Positions 8,410 through 17,681 of a stretch of 57,357 nt of DNA are shown piece by piece. Every line of letters begins with the position of its first letter. The stretch's first letter is position 1. Source of the stretch: Bacteroidaceae bacterium (GTDB lineage Bacteria > Bacteroidota > Bacteroidia > Bacteroidales > Bacteroidaceae). A program made the position numbers and the translations under genes. The notes beneath the pieces were generated by a model, which saw only the letters and a list, made by a program, of their open reading frames with translations, made no database searches and was not told the DNA's origin. The stretch lies in contig JAFSWM010000052.1 in the NCBI GenBank assembly GCA_017444485.1, forward strand, positions 1 through 57,357, in the 5' to 3' direction.

Positions 8410-11400
8410 TACGCACTTTGAACTCCCCGCCGTCGGCGGTCTTGATGATATAGACGCCGGCAGGGAGGCGGCGGAACTCGTCGGCCACATTTCCGGCTGC
8501 CACACGTCGGCCCAGCATGTCGTAGATTTCGCCCGTGGCGGATCCCGTGGCGGTCATCGTGTCGATACCTGTTGCGCCGTTTTCTACAGCGGCAGGCAGT
8601 CGTGCGCCTTGCACGTCAGTGAGACGCAGGTCGCCCAGGCTTGTACTGGCGGGCAATCCCTTAAGGAGCGTGTGCTCACCGCTCAGCAGCGTAGCACCCT
8701 CAAGCGAATAGAGGAGCACGCGTACCGAGCCGTCAGCCTGCTGCCTCGCTGAGAGACGGAAGCCCGATGGCACGGTGGCAGCGCTCAGATCAGCCACCCC
8801 GGCGCCATAGAGCGTGAACTGCAACGCCGCCACCTCGTCAGCGCACGTCAGGCGCAGTGTGCCGCCTGCGGTTGTGCAGACGTTGCGGGCGTCGTACATT
8901 ATATTATATAGCGCGCGAGTGGCCGCCGCACTTTCCCCCTCAAATTCGAGGATACGGTTGATGGCCAAAACGCAGTCGCGCACGTCCATCGCAGCGTCAG
9001 CGTTGGCGTCGGCAGTGGTGTAGTTGAATGGGACAGAAGCAGGGCGTGCCTGATAGAGCACATGATAGATGATGCTTTGCAGGTCGGCCACATCCACCGT
9101 GAGGTCAATGTTTGCGTCGCCCTCCACCCAGTCGAAGGCGAAAGGCTGAGTGCCACGCCCGCCACGCGACACGTCCATAATATATATGGTGTCGCGCTGA
9201 CCGGTGAAAGCGTCGCACTCGTTCGTGGCGGTGTATGCAGTTTCTCCGTTCAGGCTGAGCCAGGAGGTGCTAGAGGTGGCATAGGTGTAACCATCAGCAG
9301 CGGCTACGCGCTCGCCAAGACGAAGGAAGCCATCGGCCCCTGCCGCTTGCTGCGTGGCGTGACAATAGGTCTGCAGACTGTTTGCATGCCAGGCGAGCGG
9401 CTCACCAAGCATTGCCCGTACCGCAGGATAGGCTTCCGTCACAATGGGGAGTTTCGTCGCGTAGTCCACGAATTGGTATCGCAGGTCAAGGTCATCAGAC
9501 ACTCGCTTCATATAAGTCGTATCTATCGCCGTGCTCACGCCGGTCAGCAAGTTGTAACTGGCGTTGAAGATGCTCAGGCTTGGAAGTTTTGTGGCCAACG
9601 GCGCCACATCGCCCTCCAAGCGGTTGCCCTGCAGATAGAGGAAGCGCAAGGAAGTGTTGGGGGCAGAGATGTCGGCTGCGGCTTCTTCAAGGCGTCCGCT
9701 CAGCGTGTTGTTGGAGAGATCGAGTGTGGCAAGTTCAGAAAGGCCAAAGATTGAGCCGCTCAGTGTGCCAGAGAGCCCCATGCCAGAAAGGTCAATGCCC
9801 GTGACGCGGTCGCCCTTTGTCGTCACGCCAATCCATTTGCCGAAATACAGCGAATTGCTCGTGAAGTCCCAAGGCTCAGCCCATGTCTCACCGCCGTTCT
9901 CGTTGTAGAAGGCCTGCAGAATGGCAAAGTCGGCATCGGCGAGGGTGTCGCCTGTGACGAATGGCAAAAGGCGGAACTCTTTCCACACCCCAGCCGCGGC
10001 ATAGAGCCTTTCAGAACCTTTGGGTACGAACAGCGTGACATTGGCGCGGTTGCTCGGAGCATCGCCCGTGGTAATTGCGGGCGGGCGTTCGCAGAAGACG
10101 CGGAGCGAGTCAAGATTCTCGCAACCGCTGAAGTAGTCAAAGGACTCGCCCAGGCTGTAATCTTGGTTGCGCCCCAGGCTGACGTATTTCAGCGAGGCAC
10201 ATGATGAGAATGCTGCGCTGCCCACCCTTACGACGCTGTCGGGAATGACGGCTTTTGTGAGACCGGACTGCGAGAATGCGCGATCCCCGATGCTTTGCAG
10301 CGTCTGAGGCAGTTCAAAAGTTTTGAGGCTGCTGCAATGCTGGAAAGCACTCTCGCCTATTGTGCGAAGTGAGGACGGGGTGTTGATGTTGTTTAGGCTT
10401 GCGCAGTAGATGAAAGCCATGTATGGGATTTCTGTCAAAGATTCAGGCAGATGAACACGCCCGAGCGCTGTGCAGAACATAAACGCACCGTCGCCCATTG
10501 TGGTTACGCTTTCTGGCAGGGTGACATCGGTAAGCCCTGTGCCGCCGAAAGCCATCATGCCGATTTCAGCGAGGTTCTCGGGTAGGGAGACCGATGTGAG
10601 CGCCCTGTTGTTATAGAACGCCTGTTGGCGAATAGCGGTCAGCGTGGAGGGTAGAGAGATTTTGGAGAGGTTGGCGTTGGAGTCAAAAGCGTATTCCCCA
10701 ATTTCACGAACGCCCTCAGGTACGGCCACGCTGTCAAGCATACTATTGCCTGCGACGGCATAACTGCCGATGCGGTTGGCGCTTGGTAGGCAAATCTTAG
10801 TCAGCGCAGGCATGTTGTAGAACATGTAGTCGCCTATCACATCGTTTTCAGTCTGGTATGCGTCGTTTTGCGCTGTTACCGTGCCATCGGTGGCGACGGA
10901 GTAGGAGTGGTAACTCTCTCCGCCGCTGACGATCCATGCCTCGCTCAGATCAAGTTCGGCCACAGCGCTGAGACGAGTGTGTAGGAAGTTGATGTCCGTA
11001 CCGTTGAGCGGGCCGGAGACTTTGAGCGTGACGATAGATTCTGTATGGGAGACCGTCGTAATGGCCCTTTCTAACCCGCCACCAGCAGTTGCTTCTGTGG
11101 ATACAACGAGCGAGGTGAGGTAAGGAAGTGGATTAACCAACGTGATAGCAGCCATTATGCGGTCGATGGTGGCTTGTGTGGCAGCGTGGGACTTGAGTTC
11201 TGCGGCTGCTGCTGCCAGGCTGTTATCAAATTCCATCGCGTCAGCCTCCGTCAGTTGGGCGTAGAATGTGCTGTGGTCATATTGAGCGGCATAGGCGCGG
11301 AGTTCACTCAAGCACCAGTAGTTGAAGCCGTCGCCGTTGGAACGAGAGCCATTCTTGACGCTCTGTACCGTGCTGTTCACTGCCATACGTACGTAACGGT

Positions 11401-13810
11401 AGGCTGCGGGGAGTTCGAAACTCGTCACACCGCCGCCCTCACCCTCGGGGATGATGCTGCGGAGACTATTAAGCATGGCTACACTCACCGTGTTGCCGTC
11501 AGCGTCGAGGAGCGGGTACTGCCAGTTGAGGGTGTAGACGCCCAAGTTTTTCCAACCAGCGCTGGGGACAAATTCCGTATCGGTGGAGAGCAGGCTCTCG
11601 TCGTTCGTTCCGTAGAGCGTCACGGTGTAGGGAATGTCCGGCGTGCCTGCATTGCTGCGTACAGCATATTTCAGCACGAGCGTAGACACCTCTTCGCCGA
11701 GGTCCATCTGGATGAAGTGGGGCTCAGTGCCCAGCACACTGGCGTGCCAACTGGTGTGGATGAAGGAGGTGCCGTCAAATACGCCGTCGAAGAGGCCAGC
11801 AGGATTGTTCTCTACGGGGTCGGCGGGATATACCCAAACCTGCGTTTTGTTGGTCAGGAGGCCTTCGCCGATGGGGAACGTGCCGTCCTCTGTGCCGTTG
11901 AAGTGGATGGTGCTTCCGGCGTCACGCAAATTGGTCGCTATCGTGAAGTATTTTTGCAGCGTGTCGTTGAGAGCGTTTTGGGCAATGGTGTTGCGCAGCG
12001 AATCGATCTTGCTGTCCATTATGGAAATGGTCTCGTCGTCCACTGCTACAACGGTCCATGCGCTACCGCCTGCTGCTGGAGTCCAGTTCACCATATACTT
12101 TCCGTCAATAGCAGTGTGAAGGCCGGTGTACACAGACCCTGTGATGCCCGTGTTTACGATGGTGATGAAGCCTGGCACCGCAGGGCTGATGCCCACCACG
12201 AACTTGGCTGCCTCTTCTGCGCTTGCCGTGAAGCCATAGGCCGTGAAGCGTTCGGTGGTGTTGTTCAGGTACTGGTCGACGGCGAGGTTCTTAATGGTAT
12301 AGAGGCTCTTGCCGTCGTCGGTGGTGCCTGCATCCTCAAACTGCCAAATGTACTGGGGCTCAGCGTCAGCACCGAATACCGTGGCGTCAAATGCTTCGCT
12401 CCACAACGCGATGGACGAGAAAATGTTGGCATAGGCGGCGTCCACATTGGTGAGGTCGTCGCTCTTGTCCATCATGTTGTTGGACGTGCCGATACGTGCG
12501 CTGACTAAGTAGTAGTAGCCAGATTGGAAATCCAAAGGAATTTGTCCGGCGAGTAGCGCTTCGTAGGCGGCACGCAGGTTTTCCGCGGCCTGTGTGATTT
12601 CCTCGTCGCTGTATGTGTCTAAATCGGCCTGGATATCTAATGCTTGATCGTAGGTTTCCTGGCAAGCGTCAATGAGTTCCTGCGGGTAGCCACCAATCAC
12701 ATCGGCCTGGTAATTGCTACCATCGAACTGAATCTCAGTCAGCACCCGTTCAAGGACCATCCAGGCAGGAGGATCGGAGAGTTCTACTTTGTAGATAGTG
12801 AACTTACCATTGGCACCGTCGCCGCTGATCCAGGAGGCTACGGTCGCTCCGTCGCCATTGCCAACGCCACCATTACCATTGAGTTCTTTGCCGCTGGGCA
12901 TCGTGAAGTGGAACACGCCGTCCTCGGGCATAGTGATGGTGTAGGTGGCAGGACTGGCCTGTGTGCTCAACGCTTGGTAGCCGCTCACATCGGGCAGGTA
13001 GCGTCCGTAGGCCGAACGGATGTTGGCCTTGACCTCCGTGTCGGAAGCAGACGATATCTCGAACGTGAAGACATACGAGGCGTCAGAACCTTCCTCGCAA
13101 TTCGCGGATTGGTAGAGCGCGTTGTCTGCCCGCTCGTAGATGTAGGCGTTACGTCCGTTGTTGAACAGCACATAGGTGCCTTCGTTCCTTAGTTCGGATA
13201 AACTCGCCACAGGGTTTCCTATGGCACTGATTACTCTGTCGCTATACCCCTTCCTAATCGTCACTTCGTAGGTGAAGAGGCATGTCCAGTTGCCTATACC
13301 GCTGTTGAATGTGGCGGTGACGGTGCTACTTGCGCCATTTGTATTAAGCCACACGGCCTTGTCGGGGAGTACTTTCCATCTCACGGCCATAGAACTATTG
13401 TAGCCGCTGGCGATGTTGGCGATGTCTGCGTTGGCATCCTCGGGCTCAAAGCGTGTGGCGTCAGACAGGTCGCTGGTGAAGGCCATGGGGCGTTCGGTGC
13501 CCGTGATGTATTGCCCGTCAATGTTCTGCAGCGCGTAGCCGCCGTCGGGGTGAGGAACCACCTGCCACGACGTGCTACCGTCTGCCATGAAAGACTCGCT
13601 GAGACAGCCGGTCTTGTCTAAGTAATTCTCGGCAGCCGTGGTGTGGTTCTGTAGTGCCACCCACAGTGTACCCGCATCTGCTTTTGACATGATGGTCGCC
13701 GCGTCAAGCGTGTTCGTGCCGCTCTGGGTGGTGTGCACCTGCGCGAACCCGCCTGCGCCCATACAGACGAACATCGTCAGCATGGTGAGAAATGTCACGA
13801 CTTGTTTCAT
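8399..13810 (-). CDS. Secreted BspA-like leucine-rich-repeat protein with dockerin and sorting tail
   Basis: An exported protein of 1803 residues, started at MKQVVTFLTM because the signal peptide (cleavage near GGFAQ) begins there. The N-terminal third holds beta-trefoil/lectin-like stretches (ALQNIDGQYITG, YGRYLPDVSG). An F5/8 type C (discoidin)-like domain lies near 665-850. BspA-type LRR_5 repeats (IGEYAFDSNANLSKISLPST pattern) span about 990-1250, and plant-type LRRs (LATLDLSNNTLSG) about 1325-1420. A dockerin-like domain with two Ca-loop segments (GDANIDLTVDVADL; ADANADAAMDVRDC) occupies about 1562-1625. It is followed by a short cohesin-like sandwich and a sorting tail (IYDMLGRRV...PAGVYIIK). 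BspA-type LRR proteins in this phylum commonly mediate adhesion. The stop codon is donated by the adjacent repeat. Confidence 0.88.
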   Translation of the reverse strand: MKQVVTFLTMLTMFVCMGAGGFAQVHTTQSGTNTLDAATIMSKADAGTLWVALQNHTTAAENYLDKTGCLSESFMADGSTSWQVVPHPDGGYALQNIDGQYITGTERPMAFTSDLSDATRFEPEDANADIANIASGYNSSMAVRWKVLPDKAVWLNTNGASSTVTATFNSGIGNWTCLFTYEVTIRKGYSDRVISAIGNPVASLSELRNEGTYVLFNNGRNAYIYERADNALYQSANCEEGSDASYVFTFEISSASDTEVKANIRSAYGRYLPDVSGYQALSTQASPATYTITMPEDGVFHFTMPSGKELNGNGGVGNGDGATVASWISGDGANGKFTIYKVELSDPPAWMVLERVLTEIQFDGSNYQADVIGGYPQELIDACQETYDQALDIQADLDTYSDEEITQAAENLRAAYEALLAGQIPLDFQSGYYYLVSARIGTSNNMMDKSDDLTNVDAAYANIFSSIALWSEAFDATVFGADAEPQYIWQFEDAGTTDDGKSLYTIKNLAVDQYLNNTTERFTAYGFTASAEEAAKFVVGISPAVPGFITIVNTGITGSVYTGLHTAIDGKYMVNWTPAAGGSAWTVVAVDDETISIMDSKIDSLRNTIAQNALNDTLQKYFTIATNLRDAGSTIHFNGTEDGTFPIGEGLLTNKTQVWVYPADPVENNPAGLFDGVFDGTSFIHTSWHASVLGTEPHFIQMDLGEEVSTLVLKYAVRSNAGTPDIPYTVTLYGTNDESLLSTDTEFVPSAGWKNLGVYTLNWQYPLLDADGNTVSVAMLNSLRSIIPEGEGGGVTSFELPAAYRYVRMAVNSTVQSVKNGSRSNGDGFNYWCLSELRAYAAQYDHSTFYAQLTEADAMEFDNSLAAAAAELKSHAATQATIDRIMAAITLVNPLPYLTSLVVSTEATAGGGLERAITTVSHTESIVTLKVSGPLNGTDINFLHTRLSAVAELDLSEAWIVSGGESYHSYSVATDGTVTAQNDAYQTENDVIGDYMFYNMPALTKICLPSANRIGSYAVAGNSMLDSVAVPEGVREIGEYAFDSNANLSKISLPSTLTAIRQQAFYNNRALTSVSLPENLAEIGMMAFGGTGLTDVTLPESVTTMGDGAFMFCTALGRVHLPESLTEIPYMAFIYCASLNNINTPSSLRTIGESAFQHCSSLKTFELPQTLQSIGDRAFSQSGLTKAVIPDSVVRVGSAAFSSCASLKYVSLGRNQDYSLGESFDYFSGCENLDSLRVFCERPPAITTGDAPSNRANVTLFVPKGSERLYAAAGVWKEFRLLPFVTGDTLADADFAILQAFYNENGGETWAEPWDFTSNSLYFGKWIGVTTKGDRVTGIDLSGMGLSGTLSGSIFGLSELATLDLSNNTLSGRLEEAAADISAPNTSLRFLYLQGNRLEGDVAPLATKLPSLSIFNASYNLLTGVSTAIDTTYMKRVSDDLDLRYQFVDYATKLPIVTEAYPAVRAMLGEPLAWHANSLQTYCHATQQAAGADGFLRLGERVAAADGYTYATSSTSWLSLNGETAYTATNECDAFTGQRDTIYIMDVSRGGRGTQPFAFDWVEGDANIDLTVDVADLQSIIYHVLYQARPASVPFNYTTADANADAAMDVRDCVLAINRILEFEGESAAATRALYNIMYDARNVCTTAGGTLRLTCADEVAALQFTLYGAGVADLSAATVPSGFRLSARQQADGSVRVLLYSLEGATLLSGEHTLLKGLPASTSLGDLRLTDVQGARLPAAVENGATGIDTMTATGSATGEIYDMLGRRVAAGNVADEFRRLPAGVYIIKTADGGEFKVRKNH

Positions 13811-14029
13811 AATATATAAGGGTTTGGTTTGTTGAATAATTATTGAGGGCGCGTGGCCTGCGGGAAGGGGCAAGCCAGCGAGGGCATGGGAGCGGCTGGT
13901 CTTTTCTCATAACCAGAAGATGGCCCGGCTGCCAGTCAGCGGTGGGCTTTACTAAACCAAACACCCCGGCATTTACGCCGGTAGGGAAGGGGAGAGGGCA
14001 ATAAAAATGGGGGCGGGGCGATGGTTAAA
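13811..14029 (-). promoter_or_regulatory. Candidate structured 5' leader of the 1803-aa secreted gene
   Basis: Most of the 337-base gap 13811-14147 would be the 5' UTR of the minus-strand gene. gtttggttt (13822-13830) and aaaccaaac (13954-13962) are perfectly complementary and enclose 123 nt. Inside is a ctggt/accag hairpin (around 13894-13914) and several GC-rich self-complementary segments; upstream is a ccggc/gccgg hairpin (13966-13981). I could not match it to a known riboswitch: no cobalamin box or TPP motif is visible. A MITE-like remnant with 9-bp terminal repeats is an alternative. Confidence 0.35.
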
Positions 14030-14035
14030 TCGCTG

Positions 14036-14066
14036 CAAGTTTAGGGCTTTCAGCCGAATAGTGCAA
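14036..14066 (-). promoter_or_regulatory. Possible promoter for the 1803-aa secreted gene
   Basis: On the minus strand, TTG (14066-14064), a 20-base spacer and TAAACTTG (14043-14036) resemble the Bacteroidetes pattern, with one deviation from TAnnTTTG. It would start transcription near 14029 and give a leader of about 220 nt. Confidence 0.4.
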
Positions 14067-14118
14067 GCGTAAAGCCAAGAAAATGCGCGAAGATGGCGCT
14101 GCACGCTCCAAAAATCCC

Positions 14119-14126
14119 TATTTTTG
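14119..14126 (+). promoter_or_regulatory. -7 box for pyrH
   Basis: TATTTTTG matches the Bacteroidetes -7 consensus TAnnTTTG, 21 bases before the pyrH ATG. A clear -33 TTG is not visible at the usual spacing. Confidence 0.5.
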
Positions 14127-14147
14127 TGCCGAAAAATCGTTTTATCT

Positions 14148-14858
14148 ATGGCAAAGTTCAAGAGAATACTGCTGAAACTCAGCGGTGAGAGCCTGCAAGG
14201 CGGGCAGGGATATGGCATTGACCGCGATAGGCTGGCCGAGTATGCCGAACAGATCAAGGACGTCGCTTCGGCGGGCGTGCAGATAGGCATCGTCATTGGC
14301 GGTGGCAACATTTTCCGCGGCCTGAGCGGTGCAGCCAGCGGCCTCGACCGCGTAAAGGGCGACCAGATGGGCATGCTCGCCACGGTGATTAACTCCCTGG
14401 CGCTGAGCAGCGCGCTGACGGCCATCGGTGTAAAGGCGCGCGTGATGACGGCGGTGCGGATGGAGCCCATCGGTGAGTTCTACAACAAGTGGGCCGCCAT
14501 CGAAGCCATGAGCCGAGGCGAGGTGGTAATCATGTCGTGCGGCACGGGGCAGCCCTATTTCACCACCGACACCGGCTCGTCGCTGCGGGGCATCGAGATT
14601 GAGGCTGACGTGATGCTCAAGGGCACACGCGTGGATGGCATCTACACCGCCGACCCCGAGAAGGACCCCACCGCTACGCGTTTCGACGAGATCAGTTACG
14701 ACGAGGTGCTGCGCCGCGGCCTGCGCGTGATGGACATCACGGCCATCGCCATGTGCAAGGAGAACAACCTGCCCATCCAGGTGTTCAATATGGACCAGCC
14801 TGGCAACCTGCGCCGTGTCATCGACGGCGAGGCGGTAGGCACCTTTGTCCACCCCTGA
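14148..14858 (+). CDS. pyrH: UMP kinase PyrH
   Basis: UMP kinase of the amino-acid-kinase fold, phosphorylating UMP to UDP with ATP in cytosolic pyrimidine nucleotide synthesis. At 236 residues it has the usual family length when started at MAKFKRILLKLSGES; the upstream in-frame extension is dropped. Visible motifs are the phosphate-binding LKLSGES (9-15), GGGNIFRG near 51, DQMGMLATVINSLAL, and GTGQPYFTTDT followed by the E-A-D-V-M-L-K-GTRVDGIYTADP stretch typical of PyrH. It ends one base before the ATG of the following regulator, so the two are probably co-transcribed. Identification is secure. Confidence 0.97.
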   Translation: MAKFKRILLKLSGESLQGGQGYGIDRDRLAEYAEQIKDVASAGVQIGIVIGGGNIFRGLSGAASGLDRVKGDQMGMLATVINSLALSSALTAIGVKARVMTAVRMEPIGEFYNKWAAIEAMSRGEVVIMSCGTGQPYFTTDTGSSLRGIEIEADVMLKGTRVDGIYTADPEKDPTATRFDEISYDEVLRRGLRVMDITAIAMCKENNLPIQVFNMDQPGNLRRVIDGEAVGTFVHP

Positions 14859-14859
14859 T

Positions 14860-15486
14860 ATGACTCCCCCGCGCATTGCCATCGTTGAGGCCAACACGCT
14901 CGCCGCGATGGGCCTCGCTGGGCTCCTCGAGGAGATGATGCCCATGGGGGAGGTGTGCGTCTTTGTGAGCCTCGAGGCCCTCGCTGCTCAGACGGGTGCG
15001 GGCTATAACGTGGCGGCAGATCCCTTTGTACATTATTTTATCTCCGCGCAGACGTTGCTCAGCCACGCACGTTTTTTCTTGCCCCGTCGCCACAAGACCA
15101 TCGTCATGGTGCAGGGTGCTGAGGCTGCCGCCTTGCCGGAGGGCTTCGTGCAAATCGACGTGAGTCTGCCGCGCGATGCGTTGCTCCGCCGCCTGATGTC
15201 GCTCCACGGACATGCCCACGGGCCCTGCAGTGCCCACCCGCATGCTGCACATCATGCGGCAGCGGTAGGGGGGACAGAGTCCTTGCTTACGCGCCGCGAG
15301 ACCGACGTGCTGCGGCAGTTGGTGCGCGGGCGTTCCAACAAGGAGACGGCGGAGGCGCTCGGTGTGGGGCTCACCACGGTCATCACCCACCGCAACAACA
15401 TCGCTGCCAAACTCGGCACACGCTCGCTCGCCGCACTCACCGTCTATGCCGTCAGCCACGGCATTGTGGGCGTGGAGGAGATATAA
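14860..15486 (+). CDS. LuxR-type HTH regulator with pseudo-receiver and His-rich linker
   Basis: A 208-residue putative transcription factor. The C-terminal 65 residues are a clear LuxR/GerE helix-turn-helix (LTRRETDVLRQLVRGRSNKE, then AEALGVGLTTVITHRNNIAAK). The N-terminal part has receiver-like beta/alpha spacing, but the acidic pocket (normally two or three Asp/Glu) reads IVEAN and the phospho-acceptor Asp is not evident. It is therefore probably not a conventional phosphorylated response regulator. The linker (HGHAHGPCSAHPHAAHHAAA) has eight His plus one Cys. I start at the ATG one base after the pyrH stop; an upstream TTG would overlap pyrH. The regulon is unknown. Confidence 0.8.
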   Translation: MTPPRIAIVEANTLAAMGLAGLLEEMMPMGEVCVFVSLEALAAQTGAGYNVAADPFVHYFISAQTLLSHARFFLPRRHKTIVMVQGAEAAALPEGFVQIDVSLPRDALLRRLMSLHGHAHGPCSAHPHAAHHAAAVGGTESLLTRRETDVLRQLVRGRSNKETAEALGVGLTTVITHRNNIAAKLGTRSLAALTVYAVSHGIVGVEEI

Positions 15487-15553
15487 TAAGTTGTAAGGTT
15501 AGAAGATTGTAAGGGGCTATGCGACGACCTCATAACCTCAAAACCTAATGTGT

Positions 15554-16618
15554 TCAGAAGCCTTCGTTGATTGTGTTGGAGGTGAGGATGAGCCCCTGCA
15601 CGACCATCATGAAAGCATAGGCTATAACGATGAGTTTTCCGTAGATTTCTTCGCGAAATGCGTAAACGATTGCTGGGAAAAGAATAATCTCGATAATGCC
15701 TGTTACTTCGCTAAGACGCCATGCCATCACGGGCATAAAGGAAAAAACAAGGAAGCAAGTGATGGAATAAACGAATACCTTGAGATAGAGGCTCAGGTGC
15801 GGAACTTTTTCGGAGATGAACTCCGCTTTCCAAAGGATGAAGTAGAAGATGAAGAGTTTGAAGATGAAGGGGATGTTGAAGGTGCTGATGCTGTCGCCCA
15901 TGATACCGCTGTCGCGCATGGCTTCGTAAAGTTCTATACGGTCTTGTAGTTGCGGAATGGGAAGAAACATTACAGGGTCTATGTGTAACCGGTTGATGAT
16001 AATACCCAATAAGGGTAGTATTGAAAGGATGCTTTTTGCGGTGAGGCCCAATGGCTTGCTGCCGAATAAGAGTAGTGGTAAATATAGTGCAGCGGTGCTG
16101 TGAAAAAAGATGGCTAGCAGATATAAAAGTAGCGTGATGGATTTCTGTCCGTTTCCGTGAAAAGTGAGTGCGAAGAGGAATATTCCGGTGGAAACTGCTA
16201 TGCGGATTTGTGTAAAGTCTTGATAAATATAATAATATCCCATCCATGTAACGAGGGAAAGCATCCACATTCGCGAGGCGCGTGTCATGCCAAAGGCCTT
16301 TATGGGTATCGCGAGTAGGGCGTAAATTATGAAGAGAATGCGTGCATCATCTGTTAGCATTTTGCATGCATTTACAATCATGTAGAAGGAAGGCTCTATT
16401 TCTATGTCTTGATTGCCTTGTCCATTGAATAGCGCGACGTAGTTTAACGAATCTTGGTCTATACCGACGGGACGGAATGCGGCGATGGCTAAGAGTAGCG
16501 TTGCAAAGGCAAAGAAGACCAATTGCTCTATGGCGTTTTTCTTCTTTTCATCGTTGCGCTCAAAAAGTGCGAGCGTGGTAGCGACGGTCATCAAAAGGAT
16601 ATAAAACGGAGTGAACAT
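15554..16618 (-). CDS. EpsG/Wzy-like polysaccharide polymerase
   Basis: A 354-residue polytopic inner-membrane protein resembling the EpsG family. Many hydrophobic segments and the early stretch FRPVGIDQDSLNYVALFNGQ resemble the conserved segment after the second membrane helix in EpsG/Wzy-type polymerases. In such systems the protein joins lipid-linked repeat units at the periplasmic face. It lies four bases downstream of a GT4 glycosyltransferase that itself overlaps a flippase gene, so the three form a flippase-transferase-polymerase operon read leftward. The DNA is noticeably more AT-rich than its neighbours. The sugar substrate cannot be inferred. Confidence 0.82.
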   Translation of the reverse strand: MFTPFYILLMTVATTLALFERNDEKKKNAIEQLVFFAFATLLLAIAAFRPVGIDQDSLNYVALFNGQGNQDIEIEPSFYMIVNACKMLTDDARILFIIYALLAIPIKAFGMTRASRMWMLSLVTWMGYYYIYQDFTQIRIAVSTGIFLFALTFHGNGQKSITLLLYLLAIFFHSTAALYLPLLLFGSKPLGLTAKSILSILPLLGIIINRLHIDPVMFLPIPQLQDRIELYEAMRDSGIMGDSISTFNIPFIFKLFIFYFILWKAEFISEKVPHLSLYLKVFVYSITCFLVFSFMPVMAWRLSEVTGIIEIILFPAIVYAFREEIYGKLIVIAYAFMMVVQGLILTSNTINEGF

Positions 16619-16622
16619 TGGG

Positions 16623-17681
16623 TTAATTGCGGTTTTTCAAGATCTGTTCAAGTTGGGTTACGGCACGTTTCCAAGTGAAACGTTGTATATATTCGCTTCC
16701 GGATTGAGCTATTTGCCGGCGCAAAGTGTCATTTTCCAACAGTTCGCAAAGTCTGTTTGCCAACGCTTCGGCGTCGGCCGGCGGCGCGAGAAGCGCTGTT
16801 TTGCCTTCGTGGGCGAAGACCCGCAGTCCGTCGGTGTCTGTGCATACCAATACGCAGCCGCAGGCCATCGCTTCAGTGGCTGTAAGCCCCCATCCTTCGT
16901 TTAGGCTGGGCGTGAGAAATATTGCAACGCTGTTGTAGAGTGCACAAAGGTTGTCCGGCTGCTGTGTGTAATGAATCCACCGTTCGTCAAAATTCGGATT
17001 GGAATAGATTCCAAAAAGTTCCACTTCTAAGTCCGGAAAGCGTTCACGACAAATTCGTAGCGCTTCTATACCGTAGTTACATCCCTTTTTGGGCATTTCG
17101 TGCCACAGCATGGCAACGCGATGGGGTTGGCGACCGGCGATGGGGGTGGTGATATGAAACTGTTCCGGATGATAAGCGTTGTACAACACATGAGGCCTTT
17201 TCTTCGTGACATTTTCTACCAAAGGGACGAGGTAATCTGCGATAACAATGTTGTGCGCAGCAGTTCGGAAAGATTCGTTTAATAGGTCGTTTTGGGGTAG
17301 AATCCAGTCTTCGTAACCTTGAATGAGATTGAACGTTGTTCCTTTGCAGGGTGGAAGATTTTTGAGTTCAAGGGCAACGAGACAATTTGTGCAGAGTAGC
17401 GCATCAGCGTCACGAATGCTGTTTTTGTTTAACCGCAGTATGCTTTGGGTGCGGATTGAACTATCAAGAGTGAACCAGGATGGTCGTCGTTTTTTTAACC
17501 ACAAACTTTTTAAATTAAGATATATTGTCGGCCGATGTGGACGATCGTGCGGCAACTGGATGACAAAATAGAGTGCTATATCATGCCCGTTTGCAGCCAA
17601 AGCGTTGGCGTATTCAAATATTATTTTGAAGCCGCCTGTCATTTGGATAGGAAAACTCGGAAGGACAATGTTTATCTTCAT
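16623..17681 (-). CDS. GT4-family glycosyltransferase
   Basis: A 352-residue cytosolic GT-B glycosyltransferase. The N terminus MKINIVLPSFPIQMTGGFKI is the usual first Rossmann strand with a Gly-rich acceptor loop. The C-terminal half has the donor-binding signature TPSLNEGWGLTATEAMACGC, with the conserved E-x7-E spacing. It would add one sugar to the lipid-linked repeat unit. The start overlaps the 3' end of the upstream flippase by four bases (ATGA type), implying translational coupling. Donor and acceptor are unknown. It shares the AT-rich composition of this cassette. Confidence 0.88.
   Translation of the reverse strand: MKINIVLPSFPIQMTGGFKIIFEYANALAANGHDIALYFVIQLPHDRPHRPTIYLNLKSLWLKKRRPSWFTLDSSIRTQSILRLNKNSIRDADALLCTNCLVALELKNLPPCKGTTFNLIQGYEDWILPQNDLLNESFRTAAHNIVIADYLVPLVENVTKKRPHVLYNAYHPEQFHITTPIAGRQPHRVAMLWHEMPKKGCNYGIEALRICRERFPDLEVELFGIYSNPNFDERWIHYTQQPDNLCALYNSVAIFLTPSLNEGWGLTATEAMACGCVLVCTDTDGLRVFAHEGKTALLAPPADAEALANRLCELLENDTLRRQIAQSGSEYIQRFTWKRAVTQLEQILKNRN

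Noticed and set aside
11174-12508. A 444-codon open frame on the plus strand inside the 1803-aa gene
   Set aside because: It is antisense to a protein with a signal peptide, recognisable domains and a sorting tail. Its translation is His/Val/Gly-rich with no domain, as expected of a GC-rich shadow frame.
13811-14029. Leader considered as a cobalamin or TPP riboswitch
   Set aside because: Neither the B12-box consensus nor the CTGAGA/ACCTGA-type TPP motifs are present, and the downstream gene is unrelated to vitamin uptake.
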